The notes below the pieces were generated by a model. The model saw only the letters and a list, made by a program, of their open reading frames with translations. It had not been told where the DNA came from and did not search any database. Below are positions 1 to 10,973 of a stretch of DNA of 61,488 nt, one piece after another (within the stretch, counting starts at the first letter, position 1; each line of letters opens with the position of its first letter). The position numbers and the translations under genes were made by a program. Source of the stretch: Pseudomonas sp. SJZ079 (lineage in GTDB: Bacteria > Pseudomonadota > Gammaproteobacteria > Pseudomonadales > Pseudomonadaceae); NCBI RefSeq assembly GCF_007993865.1, contig NZ_VIUH01000027.1:1-61488 (forward strand), given 5' to 3'.

Positions 1-181
1 CTTGAGCGCTATCAGCAGCATATTCGGCCGGCTCACTGTATCCAGGAGGCGGTTGGACGCACCATGCAACACGCTATTGGGACATAGCCTTTTTTATGCG
101 CTTGCCATGGTGTGTTACAGGGTTTGGCGCCGCAGCAATGCTGGGTTTCGCTGCGCTCTACCCAGCCTACGGAAAGCCAGC
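1..181. other. Intergenic, no gene recognised
   Basis: I see no convincing gene between the window edge and the end of the DUF58 gene. Near 128-170 there is a GC-rich stretch with CTGGGT and ACCCAG arms around a loop. It could be a weak hairpin terminator downstream of the minus-strand cluster or a scrap of a dispersed Pseudomonas repeat. Confidence 0.4.
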
Positions 182-1513
182 CTATAAGACCCCGGCTTTC
201 TTCCAGGCCAGGTAGCGGCTGACCAGCTCCGGGCCGAGTTCGCCGGGGCGCACGTCGAGCACCGGCACGTTGTGCGCGAGCAAACGCTCGTGCAGGCCGT
301 TGCGGGCGTTCAAGTAGTCCACGGTGCCGCAGTAGGCCAGGGCCGTCTGATAATCCTGCACGGGAGTGGTGCGCAGGGTATCGAGCACATCTTCGCGCAG
401 GCTGGCGATCAGGACGCGGTGCTGGCGGCCCAGACGTTGCACCGCACCGAGCAATTCCTCGTCGTCCTCGTCACGCAGGTTGGTCACCAGCACCACCAGG
501 GCGCGTCGACGCTGGCGGCTCAACAGGGCCTGCGCGGCAGCGGCGAAGTCGGCCGGCTGCTGGCTGCTCTGCAGGTCGTAGACACCGTTGAGCAGCACCT
601 TGAGCTGTGCCGGACCTTTGACTGGCGCAAGGAAGCGGCTGTGTTCGCCGGCGAAGGTGCTCAGGCCGACCGCATCGCCCTGGCGCAGCGCCACATAGCT
701 GAGTAGCAGGCAGGCATTCAGGGCGTGGTCGAAGTGCGACAGCTCGCCGTCCTGGCTGCGCATGCGCCGGCCGCAGTCGAGCAGGAAGACGATCTGTTGG
801 TCACGCTCGTCCTGGTATTCGCGGGCGATCGGCGTGCGCTGGCGTGCGGTGGCCTTCCAGTCGATCTGGCGCAGGCTGTCGCCATCGCGAAACTCGCGCA
901 GCTGGTGAAACTCCAGGCCCAGGCCACGGCGCGGCCGTTGGCGCACGCCGAGCTGACTGAGCCAGTCGTCCACCGCCATCAACTGCGCGCCATACAGCCG
1001 GGCGAAGTCCGGGTAGACGCGGGTTTCGCCCGGCCGCTGCAGGTAACGCCGCGCACGCCAGAGACCCAACGGGCTGGGCAGGGCGATTTCAGCCTGGGGG
1101 AAGTGGAAGTGCCCGCGTTGCAACGGCCGCACCCGGTAGGTGAACTGGGTCTGCTCGCCCGGATGCAGCTCGACGGCTTGTGGCAGGTGTTCGAAGGCCA
1201 TGCCGCTGGGGAGGTGATCGAACACCTCCAGGGTCACTGGGCGGGCGTAGTCGTGGTGCAGCGTCAGGTGCACCTCGCTCCAGCGCCCCAGCGGCAGATT
1301 GCCGGGTAGCTGACGTTCGAGGCGCGGCGAGGGCATTTGCCGCAGGCGCAGGGCATCCAGCAGTGCCGCGCCGAGCAGTGCCAGGAGCCCGCCCCACCAC
1401 AGCGCCTGCAGGCTGCTCGGTACACGGACATCCAGGGCGTGCAAGGTGCCGAGCCCGATAGCCAGGCCGAGCAGGCCGGCGAGCAGGGCCAGCAGCGTAC
1501 GCGATGGCTTCAT
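182..1513 (-). CDS. DUF58 domain-containing protein
   Basis: A 443-residue protein with two N-terminal hydrophobic segments (about residues 8-50), a beta-rich middle and a C-terminal DUF58/VWA-like domain. The DUF58 signature is visible as RQIDWKATAR followed by an acidic YQDERDQQ stretch. The expected MIDAS DxSxS is degraded to DCGRR, so metal binding through this site is doubtful. The start is the ATG at 1513 (MKPSRT); the open frame continues upstream but there overlaps the MoxR gene. It lies 37 bp downstream of the MoxR ATPase. DUF58 proteins commonly pair with MoxR ATPases, probably as client or adaptor; the exact role is unknown. Confidence 0.9.
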   Translation of the reverse strand: MKPSRTLLALLAGLLGLAIGLGTLHALDVRVPSSLQALWWGGLLALLGAALLDALRLRQMPSPRLERQLPGNLPLGRWSEVHLTLHHDYARPVTLEVFDHLPSGMAFEHLPQAVELHPGEQTQFTYRVRPLQRGHFHFPQAEIALPSPLGLWRARRYLQRPGETRVYPDFARLYGAQLMAVDDWLSQLGVRQRPRRGLGLEFHQLREFRDGDSLRQIDWKATARQRTPIAREYQDERDQQIVFLLDCGRRMRSQDGELSHFDHALNACLLLSYVALRQGDAVGLSTFAGEHSRFLAPVKGPAQLKVLLNGVYDLQSSQQPADFAAAAQALLSRQRRRALVVLVTNLRDEDDEELLGAVQRLGRQHRVLIASLREDVLDTLRTTPVQDYQTALAYCGTVDYLNARNGLHERLLAHNVPVLDVRPGELGPELVSRYLAWKKAGVL

Positions 1514-1550
1514 ACGACAGCACTTTCTAGTGGAGCAGGCATCGTTACGC

Positions 1551-2611
<1,061 letters not shown>

Positions 2612-2615
<4 letters not shown>

Positions 2616-3814
2616 AGGGCATTCCTAAGGGTTTGCAGGCGGGCAACCTGACGAGTGAAATCGGTGGCGCCGAGGCGCTGCTTGGGCAGTGGCCGCATGG
2701 CCTGACTGATGGCGTTGGCGGGCAAGCCGCTCAGGCGCTTGAGAATCTGCCACTGCTCGGCCACGGCCAGTCGTTCGAAACCGGGATGACGGCGCCGCGC
2801 ACGGCGCTGGATGTCCTGTTGCAGACCGTGCAGCAGGCTCTGTTGGCCGCTGTGGCGGAGGAGGAAGTCGGCGCTGCCGCGCAGGTGTTCCTGCAATTGC
2901 CTACGGCTGAAGCTGGCCGGTAACTGCAAGGGGCCCTGGCGCATGCCGACGTGCCACAGGCCGAGCAGGATGAGCAGCATCAGGGCAATCAGGGCCTGCG
3001 GGAAGTGACGCAGCAGCAGGCTGGCGAGGTCATCGCGTTCGGCGCGGTAGACCAGGGTCACCGCGCTGTCCTGACTGAGGTACCAGAGCAGCCAGGCGTT
3101 GTCGTATTTGGCGATCTTGTCGTTCTGCCAGAGCCAGGCGTCGCTGAGTACGCTGATCAGCCCGTCGCCATGGTAGAGCTCGAGCAGGTGGGTCGCGGCG
3201 CCGCTGTTGGCCCAGGCGTGGGCGCGGTTTTTCGCGTCGTAGAGGTGGAAGTCGGTGTCGAAGCCGAAATAGGCCGGCGCCTGTTCATTTTCCAGATAGA
3301 GCTGGGTCAGTTCGGGGTGACGATTAGCCGTGACGGGGGCGTCCCGTTGCTCTAGCGCATCGGCAGCTGGCGCTTCTCTGTCGGCGGCGTCGAGGTCGTC
3401 GCTGGCGTACTGCTGAATTCCCAGGCGGTCGAGCAGCAAGTCGCCACTTTTGCCAGCGTCCTCATCCCACAGGCGCTCGGCGACAAACAACAAGTGCCCA
3501 CCCTTGGCCGCCCAGGCCAGCAAGCGCTCGGCTTGCAGCGGGCTCATCTGCCGGCGGTCACCGAGCAGCAGCAAGGTCTGGCCGGCGCTGGGCAGGCTCG
3601 GCAATAGCGCGAGGCTGTCGGTGCGCTGCACCGCGATACCCTGTTTGCGCAGAAAATGCTCGGCGGCCAGGTAGGGGTTGGCAAGTGCCTCCGGTGCCGG
3701 GCCGTGTTCGAGGGTTTCCTGGTAGGGCACGGCGCGGCTGAGCAGGTAGGCGCCGAGCCCGCCGACGATGAGCAGCAGGAGGACGCCGAGCAGCAGTTGG
3801 CTACGCCGAGTCAT
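2612..3814 (-). CDS. DUF4350 domain-containing membrane protein
   Basis: A 400-residue protein beginning MTRRSQLLLG. It has an N-terminal transmembrane helix (about residues 7-27), a large soluble DUF4350-like region, a second helix near residues 275-300 and a cytoplasmic C-terminus rich in Gln, Arg and Leu. I chose the ATG at 3814 because upstream codons run into the DUF4129 gene and do not resemble a signal sequence. It overlaps both neighbours by four bases. Genes of this family recur beside MoxR and DUF4129 genes; function is unknown and the placement in one complex is inference. Confidence 0.85.
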
Positions 3815-5391
3815 GCCGGAGCTCCGCCATCGAACTGCCGCCGCCAGCCGGCACACAGGCTGTGCTGGCTGTCTGCCGGCGGTAACCGGTGGCCATAGGC
3901 GAGGTTCTGCCAATGCTGGGTCAGCGCTTGGCTGAAATCGCTCAGCTCGGTCTGCTCCAGGCCTTGCACCAGCCGCAGCACTTCGCCCTCGGTATGCGCG
4001 CTGTTCAGCGGCAATCGATAGTCGTGCAGCAGGCGGCTGAGCAGGGCGCGGTAGAGCAGGCCGAGCGCCGCACGCGGCTGTTCGGCCCAGAGCCGCTCGA
4101 CCTCGCTGGCGACATCCTCGGGCAAGCTGTCCGGGGCCACTTCCAGGCCGAACAGCTGGCTGGGGGGCGCCGAGGTGTGGCGCCGGGCCAGCCCCAGGCG
4201 TGCGACAAAGGTGTTGAGCCAGTCGCGATAGCGCCAGAGCAACAGCCCAACCGCGCCCAGCACGGCCGCCCAGAGCAGCGCCTCGAAAAACAGCGCGACG
4301 CCGTCGAGGGTCTTCCAGAATTCGCCCAGCTTGAACAATGCTTCGATCAGTTGCAGCAGGTTTTTCCTATCGCCTTCATCGGTATCTTCGCTCCGTTGCT
4401 CCTCGCCGAAGCGCCAGCGGGTGACAGTCTCACGGTGCTGGAAGGGCGGCTGATCGAGCAGTTGTTCGATACTCTGTTGCGCAGCCTGGCTGCTCAGCGG
4501 TTGTTTGAGCAGGCGTTCGCTTTGTGGGCCGAAGGGGTCTTCCATGGGCAGTGGGCCGCTGCTGGCCGATTCGGCCCAGGCTGGGCTCGGCGCTTGCAGC
4601 AGTAACAGGCCACAGCCCAGCAGCAGGGCGTAGGCCACACCCGTCAGGCGTTGGCGTAATTGGCGAAAGACCAGCTCGATGTCCCAGGCCTCGAGGGCGG
4701 TCCGTCGATTCAAGTAGAGAGTAAAGCCGCAGGCCACGTAGACCGGCTCCCAAACGATCAGCAGCAGGGCGTAGAGCAGGTTGGACAAGTGCTCCAACCA
4801 TAGCCAGTCACCGGCCGCCGCATCGATCAGGCTCTGCCAACTCCAATTCAGCTCGATCTGCTGCGGCAGTAATAGATAGAACAGGCTGATCAGGCCCAGC
4901 CATAAGGCCATTTCCAGGTGCATGCCGACCAGGGTCAACCAGGTCGCGGCACTCGCATCGCGCTGGCCCAGCACCATCAGGCGCTGGCTGCGCGCCTGGC
5001 CGGACAGGCCCTCGAGCTGCAGCGTCGGCAGATCGAAGCTGCGGGTCAGACTGAAGCGGCGCCAGGTCAGGCTGGCCAGCAGCTGTGGTTTGAGCATACC
5101 GGGCAAGGCCTTCAGTGCCTGCTTGAGAGTCGGAGTATCGCCAAACAAGGCGTGCGAGAGGATGTACAACGGCAGGCGTTCGTAAGCCGGTTTCAGCCAC
5201 CAGAACAGGAAGACCGCCCAGCCCGGGGACTGCCACAGCAACAGGCAGAGCACGGCGAAGATCGGCAGGGTGACCAATGCCCAGCTGGCCATCAACAGAC
5301 CGGCGTGCCGTCGGGCCAGGAGTACGCCGAGGTCCAGCGCCTCCCAGGCGCTGCGCGGGCGGATTGCCACGCTGGCGTCAGTCAGGCGCAT
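3811..5391 (-). CDS. DUF4129 domain-containing membrane protein
   Basis: A 526-residue protein starting MRLTDASVAI. Hydrophobic segments lie in the first 250 residues (around 35-70, 165-190 and 210-240) and again near 385-405; a soluble C-terminal DUF4129 domain carries the motif around LYRALLSRLLHDY. The start at 5391 overlaps the end of the SpoIIM-like gene by 14 bases. DUF4129 resembles the C-terminal domain of transglutaminase-like membrane proteins found next to MoxR/DUF58 pairs. Specific function is unknown. Confidence 0.85.
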   Translation of the reverse strand: MRLTDASVAIRPRSAWEALDLGVLLARRHAGLLMASWALVTLPIFAVLCLLLWQSPGWAVFLFWWLKPAYERLPLYILSHALFGDTPTLKQALKALPGMLKPQLLASLTWRRFSLTRSFDLPTLQLEGLSGQARSQRLMVLGQRDASAATWLTLVGMHLEMALWLGLISLFYLLLPQQIELNWSWQSLIDAAAGDWLWLEHLSNLLYALLLIVWEPVYVACGFTLYLNRRTALEAWDIELVFRQLRQRLTGVAYALLLGCGLLLLQAPSPAWAESASSGPLPMEDPFGPQSERLLKQPLSSQAAQQSIEQLLDQPPFQHRETVTRWRFGEEQRSEDTDEGDRKNLLQLIEALFKLGEFWKTLDGVALFFEALLWAAVLGAVGLLLWRYRDWLNTFVARLGLARRHTSAPPSQLFGLEVAPDSLPEDVASEVERLWAEQPRAALGLLYRALLSRLLHDYRLPLNSAHTEGEVLRLVQGLEQTELSDFSQALTQHWQNLAYGHRLPPADSQHSLCAGWRRQFDGGAPA

Positions 5392-6358
5392 GCGTACCTC
5401 GTCCTGCCAGCAGCAAGTAAGCCAATACCAGCAGCCACAGCCCGCCACCGACCAGGTATTTAAGGGTCGGGCTGGCGAGGGTCATCGACGACCAGTACGC
5501 CTCGATAAAGGCCGCCACTAGCAGGAACACTATCACCCCTCCGATCAGCCGCACGCTGCTTACAGCGGCCAGGCGCAGGGCCTCGCTGCGTGACAGGCGG
5601 CCGGGGGCAAGCAGCGCCCAGCCGAGTTTGAGGCCGGCGCCACCGGCCAGGGCGATGGCGGTCAACTCGAACGCACCGTGGCCGACGACGAAGGACCAGA
5701 AGGTGGCGCCATAGCCGATCTGCATCAGGTGGCCGGCCACCGCGCCGATCATCAGGCCGTTGAACAGCAGAAAGAACAGGCTGCCCAGGCCAAGCAACAG
5801 GCCGCTGGCGAAGGTCTGAAAGGCAATGCCGATGTTGTTCATGATGTAGTAGCCGAACATCATCCAGTCGTCGCCGGAGCCGCGCTCGGCGAAGCGTCCG
5901 AGGCGGCTGGCGTCAGGGTCGTACATCCGTTCCATGCTCGCCACTTGCTCCGGGTCGACCAGGCTGTAGATCAGCTCGGGGAATGCATAGATCAGCGCGC
6001 CCATGCCCAGCAGGCTGCCGAAAAACAGCAGACTGGCGGCCAGTACGCAGCGCCACTCGCTCCGTACCAGGCGCGGAAAACCGCCGAGCAGGAAGCCGAT
6101 CAACTGCGCGCCCAGCGGGCTGCGATGGCGATAGAACTGCTGGTGGCCGCGCATCGCCAATTGTTGCAGCTGCTCAATCAGGTGACTGCTGTAACCGCGT
6201 GCCTGCGCCAAGGCTAGCTGCTGGCACAGGCGTCGGTAATCATGGGCAAAGCGTTTGCACTGCTGGCTGTCGGCTTTGCCGCGCTCGAGCGCAACGAGCA
6301 GCGCAGCGAAGGTCTGCCAGTCGGCTTGATGACGGCTCTCGAACAGGCTCTGTTTCAT
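5378..6358 (-). CDS. Stage II sporulation protein M (DUF95) family membrane protein
   Basis: A 326-residue polytopic protein. After an Arg/Gln-rich soluble N-terminus of about 100 residues there are several helices, including the segments around residues 105-130, 175-215, 225-250 and 270-320. SpoIIM/DUF95 proteins are widespread in non-sporulating bacteria, commonly beside RDD and MoxR genes, so the sporulation name does not describe its job here. It overlaps the RDD gene upstream by four bases and the DUF4129 gene downstream, so the cluster is probably one transcript. Confidence 0.88.
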   Translation of the reverse strand: MKQSLFESRHQADWQTFAALLVALERGKADSQQCKRFAHDYRRLCQQLALAQARGYSSHLIEQLQQLAMRGHQQFYRHRSPLGAQLIGFLLGGFPRLVRSEWRCVLAASLLFFGSLLGMGALIYAFPELIYSLVDPEQVASMERMYDPDASRLGRFAERGSGDDWMMFGYYIMNNIGIAFQTFASGLLLGLGSLFFLLFNGLMIGAVAGHLMQIGYGATFWSFVVGHGAFELTAIALAGGAGLKLGWALLAPGRLSRSEALRLAAVSSVRLIGGVIVFLLVAAFIEAYWSSMTLASPTLKYLVGGGLWLLVLAYLLLAGRGTHAPD

Positions 6359-7077
6359 GTCGGGCCCAACAAGCCGTGGGCGATGCCGTTGATCTGCTGT
6401 TCGGCCTGCTCGGCAGGCACGTGCAAGGGCTCGGCGAGAATCGCCGCCAGCTCGGCACGGCGCGCGCTGGACAGGCTGTCGGCGCGCTCGGCGAAGCCCT
6501 GAAACGCACGTTGTTCGTTGAGACTGAGGGTGAACGGTGCCCGCAGGCTCTCGGCTTGCGCCAAGACCGGGCGTGTTATGGGCAGGTCGCGATACACCAC
6601 CAGGGTTCCGGCGGCCAGATCGCCGAGGCGCTTGAAGGCCGGGTGGTTGAGGCAGCTGAGGATACCCAGGGTGTAGGCGAACGGCAGGATGTCGACGAAG
6701 CGCAGCAGGTTGCGGGTCAGCGAGGCGGCCCAGCCGACAGGGGTGCCGTCATCGTGTATCACCCGCAGGCCCAGCAGTTGCTTGCCCGGAGTGCGGCCCT
6801 GGTTGAGTACCTCGAACAGCACCATGTACCACCAGGTCACCAGGAACAACAGGATGGTCGCCAGGCCCATGCCGAACTTGCCGAGCAGGCCCAGGACGAT
6901 GAACAGCACCAGCAGCAACAGGCCACGAATCGCCAGGTCGATGGCGAACGCCAGGGCGCGTGGCACCAGGCCCGCTGGACGCAGAATCAGGTCGATGCCT
7001 TCCGGGGTTTCCACCCGATAGCGGGTGTCCAGCACGGGGTGAGGCTCGGCAGATGGAGTGGCGATCGAGGAGGGCAT
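6355..7077 (-). CDS. RDD family membrane protein
   Basis: A 240-residue protein with the RDD domain layout: GLVPRALAFAIDLAIRG (R and D in the first helix), a following helix pair, and NQGRTPGKQLLGLRVIHDDG, the classic second signature. It is the first gene of the six-gene minus-strand cluster that continues through SpoIIM, DUF4129, DUF4350, MoxR and DUF58 proteins with four-base overlaps. RDD proteins are probable small-molecule or ion transport or scaffold proteins; the substrate cannot be told from sequence. Confidence 0.9.
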   Translation of the reverse strand: MPSSIATPSAEPHPVLDTRYRVETPEGIDLILRPAGLVPRALAFAIDLAIRGLLLLVLFIVLGLLGKFGMGLATILLFLVTWWYMVLFEVLNQGRTPGKQLLGLRVIHDDGTPVGWAASLTRNLLRFVDILPFAYTLGILSCLNHPAFKRLGDLAAGTLVVYRDLPITRPVLAQAESLRAPFTLSLNEQRAFQGFAERADSLSSARRAELAAILAEPLHVPAEQAEQQINGIAHGLLGPT

Positions 7078-7486
7078 CGGCAGGCTGCGTCGAAGAAAGC
7101 CCGATGCTAGCCAGCAGCAGGCAGAGAAGCAACCAGGCCTGCGCTTGGGGCTGGCAGCATGAGGCGATTATGCGAGTGGCCGCACGCCGAAGATGGTGTG
7201 ATAGAACACGCCCAGCGCAATAGTGCCGATCACGGTGATCAGCCTGAGCAGCAAACAGGCCGCAGACCTCGAACCCGTATTGGTCTATGGGGTCAGTCCA
7301 TGGACTGAGTGGTATCACGTTAGATTGGGCATGCTAGCGGTGCTGGCGTTTGACCCGCAAGGCGCCGTCAGTCGCCGGGGATGGAGCTGTGCGCTGGGTC
7401 AAGGTCTGCAATGCGCGGGGAGGGCGAAGAATCTGTCGGCAGGTGGATGCTAGACTGCCTCGGCCTTAGGACTTAGGAAATACGAC
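7078..7486. other. Intergenic, divergent promoter region
   Basis: This 409-bp gap separates the minus-strand RDD cluster from plus-strand sbcB and must hold both promoters. I found no convincing gene. A short minus-strand frame near 7170-7260 encodes a hydrophobic peptide ending in GVRPLA but has no ATG, so I do not call it. Confidence 0.4.
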
Positions 7487-8917
7487 GTGACCTCCAGCCT
7501 GTTCTGGTACGACTACGAGACCACCGGTATCGACCCTCGCCGCGATCGCCCCGTGCAGGTCGCCGGGATTCGCACCGACGAAGACCTCAACGAAATCGCC
7601 GAGCCGTTGAATATCTACTGCCAGCCCAGTGACGATATCCTGCCGCATCCGGCGGCCTGCCTGGTCACCGGTATCACGCCGAGCAAGCTGGCGCAGCAGG
7701 GACTGAGCGAAGCCGAGTTCATGACCCGTATTCACGCCGAGTTGGTCCAGCCAGGCACCTGCGGCGTGGGTTACAACAGTCTGCGATTCGACGATGAGGT
7801 CACCCGGTACAGCCTCTATCGGAATTTCTTCGATCCCTATGCCCGCGAGTGGCAGGGCGGCAATAGTCGCTGGGATTTGATCGATCTGGTGCGCGCCGCC
7901 TATGCCCTGCGCCCGGAAGGGATCGTCTGGCCGGAGGAGGAGGGGCGTGTCAGCCTCAAGTTGGAACGCCTGACCGCAGCCAACGGCATCGACCACGGCC
8001 AGGCCCACGATGCCTTGTCCGATGTGCGCGCGACCATTGCCCTGGCGCGTTTGATCCGCAGTAAGCAGCCCAAGCTGTATGACTACCTCTATCAGTTGCG
8101 CAGCAAACAGCGGGTGCTCGATAAGATTCGCTTGTTGCAACCCCTGGTGCATATTTCCGGGCGCTTCGCCGGTTCCCGACATTATCTGGCGCTGGTAATG
8201 CCACTGGCCTGGCACCCGCGTAATCGCAATGCCTTGATCGTCTGTGATTTACATGCCGATCCGGCGCCCTTACTCGACGAAGATGCGCAAACCTTGCGCC
8301 GGCGTTTATATAGCCGCCGCGATCAGCTGGCTGAAGGTGAGTTGCCGGTGCCGTTGAAGTTGCTGCATATCAACCGGTGTCCGGTGGTGGCACCGTTGAG
8401 CGTATTGCGCCCCGAGGATATTCAACGCTTGCAGCTGGATATGGCGGATTATCAGGCACGCGCCAATATACTCGCGGAGTCGCAAGGGCGGTGGCAGGAC
8501 AAACTCGCTCAGGTGTATGGCGAAGAGAGTTTCGCCCCTAACGATGATCCTGAGCAGCAGTTATACGATGGTTTTATCGGTGATCGTGACCGGCGCTTAT
8601 GCGAGCAGGTACGCAGTGCCGAACCACAACAGCTGTCACAGGACGCCTGGCCGTTCGACGATGCTCGCTTGCCTGAGTTGTTATTCCGTTATCGCGCCCG
8701 TAACTTTTTCCCGAGCTTGAGCACAGAGGAACAACAGCGCTGGAGGAACTTTTGCCAGCAACGGTTAACCCAACCTGAGTTTGGCGCGCCGAATACCTTG
8801 GCGAGTTTTGAGCTGGCGTTGGGGGAGCTGTTCGATAGCGCGTCGGCCGATCAGCAGGCGCTATTGGCCGAGTGGCGCGATTATGCGCAGCAGTTACGTC
8901 AGCGTTATGCCATATAA
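7487..8917 (+). CDS. sbcB: Exodeoxyribonuclease I
   Basis: A 476-residue 3'-5' single-strand DNA exonuclease, the same length as E. coli ExoI (475). The DEDD-family ExoI motif is seen at the N-terminus as YDYETTGID (Asp9 and Glu11), with further acidic motif regions around HAD-like DHGQAHDALSDVRAT. It degrades ssDNA 3' to 5' in recombination and mismatch repair. The start is a GTG at 7487, which puts the first motif where the family has it. The last third uses noticeably more AT-ending codons than the first. It converges with mvaT across a strong palindrome. Confidence 0.96.
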   Translation: MTSSLFWYDYETTGIDPRRDRPVQVAGIRTDEDLNEIAEPLNIYCQPSDDILPHPAACLVTGITPSKLAQQGLSEAEFMTRIHAELVQPGTCGVGYNSLRFDDEVTRYSLYRNFFDPYAREWQGGNSRWDLIDLVRAAYALRPEGIVWPEEEGRVSLKLERLTAANGIDHGQAHDALSDVRATIALARLIRSKQPKLYDYLYQLRSKQRVLDKIRLLQPLVHISGRFAGSRHYLALVMPLAWHPRNRNALIVCDLHADPAPLLDEDAQTLRRRLYSRRDQLAEGELPVPLKLLHINRCPVVAPLSVLRPEDIQRLQLDMADYQARANILAESQGRWQDKLAQVYGEESFAPNDDPEQQLYDGFIGDRDRRLCEQVRSAEPQQLSQDAWPFDDARLPELLFRYRARNFFPSLSTEEQQRWRNFCQQRLTQPEFGAPNTLASFELALGELFDSASADQQALLAEWRDYAQQLRQRYAI

Positions 8918-9040
8918 AATGTGTGCGAGTGCCAAGCAGTTGGGCTATTGCGCGCGAGGAAGTTGCCTGGTCGCGTCCCGATCGGGTGATCGTTGTGGCG
9001 GGCAGTCGGCACTGAGTGGATTGTGCGAAAGGTAGAACGC

Positions 9041-9084
9041 CGCGCATAAAAAACGCCAGCTATTGCTGGCGTTTTTTATGCGCG
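9041..9084. terminator. Perfect bidirectional terminator between sbcB and mvaT
   Basis: Two perfectly complementary 20-base arms (9041-9060 and 9065-9084) flank the loop TATT. The stem has a GCCAGC/GCTGGC core and A6/T6 tracts on either side, so it can act as an intrinsic terminator in both directions. It lies between convergent sbcB and mvaT. Confidence 0.93.
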
Positions 9085-9108
9085 AAAACTGCCGTGAGGC
9101 AGCGGGAC

Positions 9109-9483
9109 TTAGCCCAGCAGGGTCACCCAGCTTTCCACGACGTCGGAGCCCCACTTGGCTTTCCACTCTTTCAGCGTCTTGTGGTTGCCGCCTTTGGTTT
9201 CGATCACTTCACCGTTGTGCGGGTTTTTGTACTGCTTAACTTTACGCGCGCGCTTGGTGCCGGTGGTTTTAACTGCGCGCGGAGCCTTGCTGGCTTTGGC
9301 GTCCGGGTCGAGCATGGCAATGATGTCGCGCAGGGACTTCTGATACTCACCCATCAAGGTGCGCAGCTTACCTTCGAATTCCAATTCTTTTTGCAGCTTG
9401 TCGTCTTGCGACATGCTTTTCAGACGCGCTTGCAGTTCTTTGATGGCTTCTTCTGTGGCGCGGTAATCGTTGATCAGCGACAT
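9109..9483 (-). CDS. mvaT: MvaT-family H-NS-like nucleoid protein
   Basis: A 124-residue xenogeneic silencer. The N-terminal half is a coiled-coil oligomerisation region rich in Lys and Glu; the C-terminal DNA-binding region contains KQYKNPHNGEVIETKGGNHKTLKEWK, matching the MvaT/MvaU family, which binds AT-rich DNA. MvaT proteins are characteristic of Pseudomonas and silence horizontally acquired genes. It could be MvaT or its paralogue MvaU; I favour MvaT from the N-terminus (MSLINDYRATEEAIKELQ). Confidence 0.95.
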   Translation of the reverse strand: MSLINDYRATEEAIKELQARLKSMSQDDKLQKELEFEGKLRTLMGEYQKSLRDIIAMLDPDAKASKAPRAVKTTGTKRARKVKQYKNPHNGEVIETKGGNHKTLKEWKAKWGSDVVESWVTLLG

Positions 9484-10252
9484 GTGGCTTACCTTGATCT
9501 GTAGATGAGGTGATGACTAAGTAATAGCAATAGTAGCCACGCACTTTTAACAAGTAAACCGCTTTGTAAGAATTTGCCGCAGTTGTACAAATAAGTTGCT
9601 TGTTTGCTGGCCGTGAGGCCGGTTTTCGTCCGGCCGAGGGCTTTGGGTTGTTTTTTGTAAGTCATTATCTGGTCGTTAATGCTTAATAACACCGTATGGG
9701 CTGGGAGCGCTTAAGTGGCTGCCGAGTAGCAAGCTGGCAGTTGATAGGGTTTTTTCTGAGTTTATTGCGCTGGGCCGGCCCAAGAAGGGCGGGCAGCCGT
9801 CCTGTGCGGTGGTCGGATAAATTTGTGGTGGCGAAATTTTTTCGTTCCCCATGGATATTTTCCTCGGGACCTAGCCTGTTCAGGCCGTGGTCAGGCTTAG
9901 TATCTATCTGGTCATCTATAGCGCTTGGATTCGCGAGGCGAGTCATCCCTTCGGATAATCAAAGTGACGGGCTCTCAATTGCGTCAAGCGGTACGCGTTG
10001 AGCTGGTGCCGGTTAGCTGTGAGTTCTCGATGGCTTGGCGGGCCGAACATCGAACAAGATGTGCCGCGTGTCAGGCATGGCGGCAGCATCGAGGACGTGT
10101 AACGGTCGGGTAATCACGCTGAAAGATGGTTTCGTTTCGTGGGCTACGCTATCACTTAGATAACCGCATAGTGGTGCGCGACAACAACAGGGTGGTCTTC
10201 GACTGATCGCTTCGCGGTGTGCCTGCCCGGTACACCCCAGAGGAGTTTGCAT
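9484..10252. other. Long intergenic region upstream of mvaT
   Basis: A 769-bp gap with an AT-rich stretch just upstream of mvaT (about 9500-9600), plausibly its promoter. A hairpin with GGCCGG and CCGGCC arms lies at 9617-9635, followed by a T-rich run around 9649-9657; this could terminate a short minus-to-plus transcript or belong to a small RNA. I see no coding frame that resembles a protein. Confidence 0.4.
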
Positions 10253-10678
10253 ATGCTCAAATCAATCAAAGTACGGGACTACATGACCCGCCATTTGGTG
10301 ACCTTCCGTTCCGATACTGACCTGTTCACGGCGATCAACCGTCTGCTCGAGCATCGTATTTCCGGTGCTCCGGTGGTTGATTCCCAGGGGCACTTGATTG
10401 GCTTGCTCTCCGAGGGTGACTGCTTGCGCGGTATTCTCTCTGGGGCTTATTACGAAGCCATAGGTGGCAACGTCAGTGCGTATATGACCAGCGAAGTCGA
10501 GACCATCTCACCTGGAACCGACATCATCGAGGTCTCCGAGCGTTTTCTGCGCGGGCGCCTCGGCCGTATACCGGTGATCGAGGATGGACGCCTGGTCGGC
10601 CAGATCAGTCGGCATGACGTGTTGCGTGCGGTCAAGGAGTTCGCCCAGCATGACAAGGGTCACCCGGCTGAAGATTGA
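10253..10678 (+). CDS. CBS domain-containing protein
   Basis: A 141-residue protein made of two CBS motifs (about residues 8-62 and 78-135), as in VRDYMTRHLVTF and ISRHDVLRAVKEF. Tandem CBS domains bind adenosyl nucleotides and act as energy or redox sensors. The ATG at 10253 follows AGAGGAG with good spacing. No enzymatic domain is attached, so it is a stand-alone sensor or regulator; its partner is not evident. Confidence 0.9.
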   Translation: MLKSIKVRDYMTRHLVTFRSDTDLFTAINRLLEHRISGAPVVDSQGHLIGLLSEGDCLRGILSGAYYEAIGGNVSAYMTSEVETISPGTDIIEVSERFLRGRLGRIPVIEDGRLVGQISRHDVLRAVKEFAQHDKGHPAED

Positions 10679-10784
10679 GCCAGGGGTCTTTTGCTCTTGG
10701 CGCTCAGCAAGAGGCAAGTGTGCTTTGGGCCGTTTAAGATGGGCGCATTGCAGGGCGATAGCCGATGAGAACTGAGGACGCGCC

Positions 10785-10961
10785 ATGAGCGATCCATTTG
10801 AACGCGCGACCTCGAGCCCGCCGCCGATCCTGGGCGAGGGCTGCGTCAAACGTTATGACCCCGAGGCGCTGAGCCCTGAGAACGGAACCGAGTTTGCCGA
10901 CGCTGCCGAGTTGTGGCAGCGGCTGCAGCAGGATGCCGGAGACGAGCCGGGAGAGTCTTAG
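10785..10961 (+). CDS. Small hypothetical protein (58 aa)
   Basis: The frame starts MSDPFERATS and ends DEPGES. It is acidic, Pro/Glu-rich and soluble. The frame is followed within 15 bases by a perfect intrinsic terminator, which supports a real transcript end here. It lies about 100 bp after the CBS gene and may share its transcript. I do not recognise a family. Confidence 0.6.
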   Translation: MSDPFERATSSPPPILGEGCVKRYDPEALSPENGTEFADAAELWQRLQQDAGDEPGES

Positions 10962-10973
10962 TTCAGATGAAGC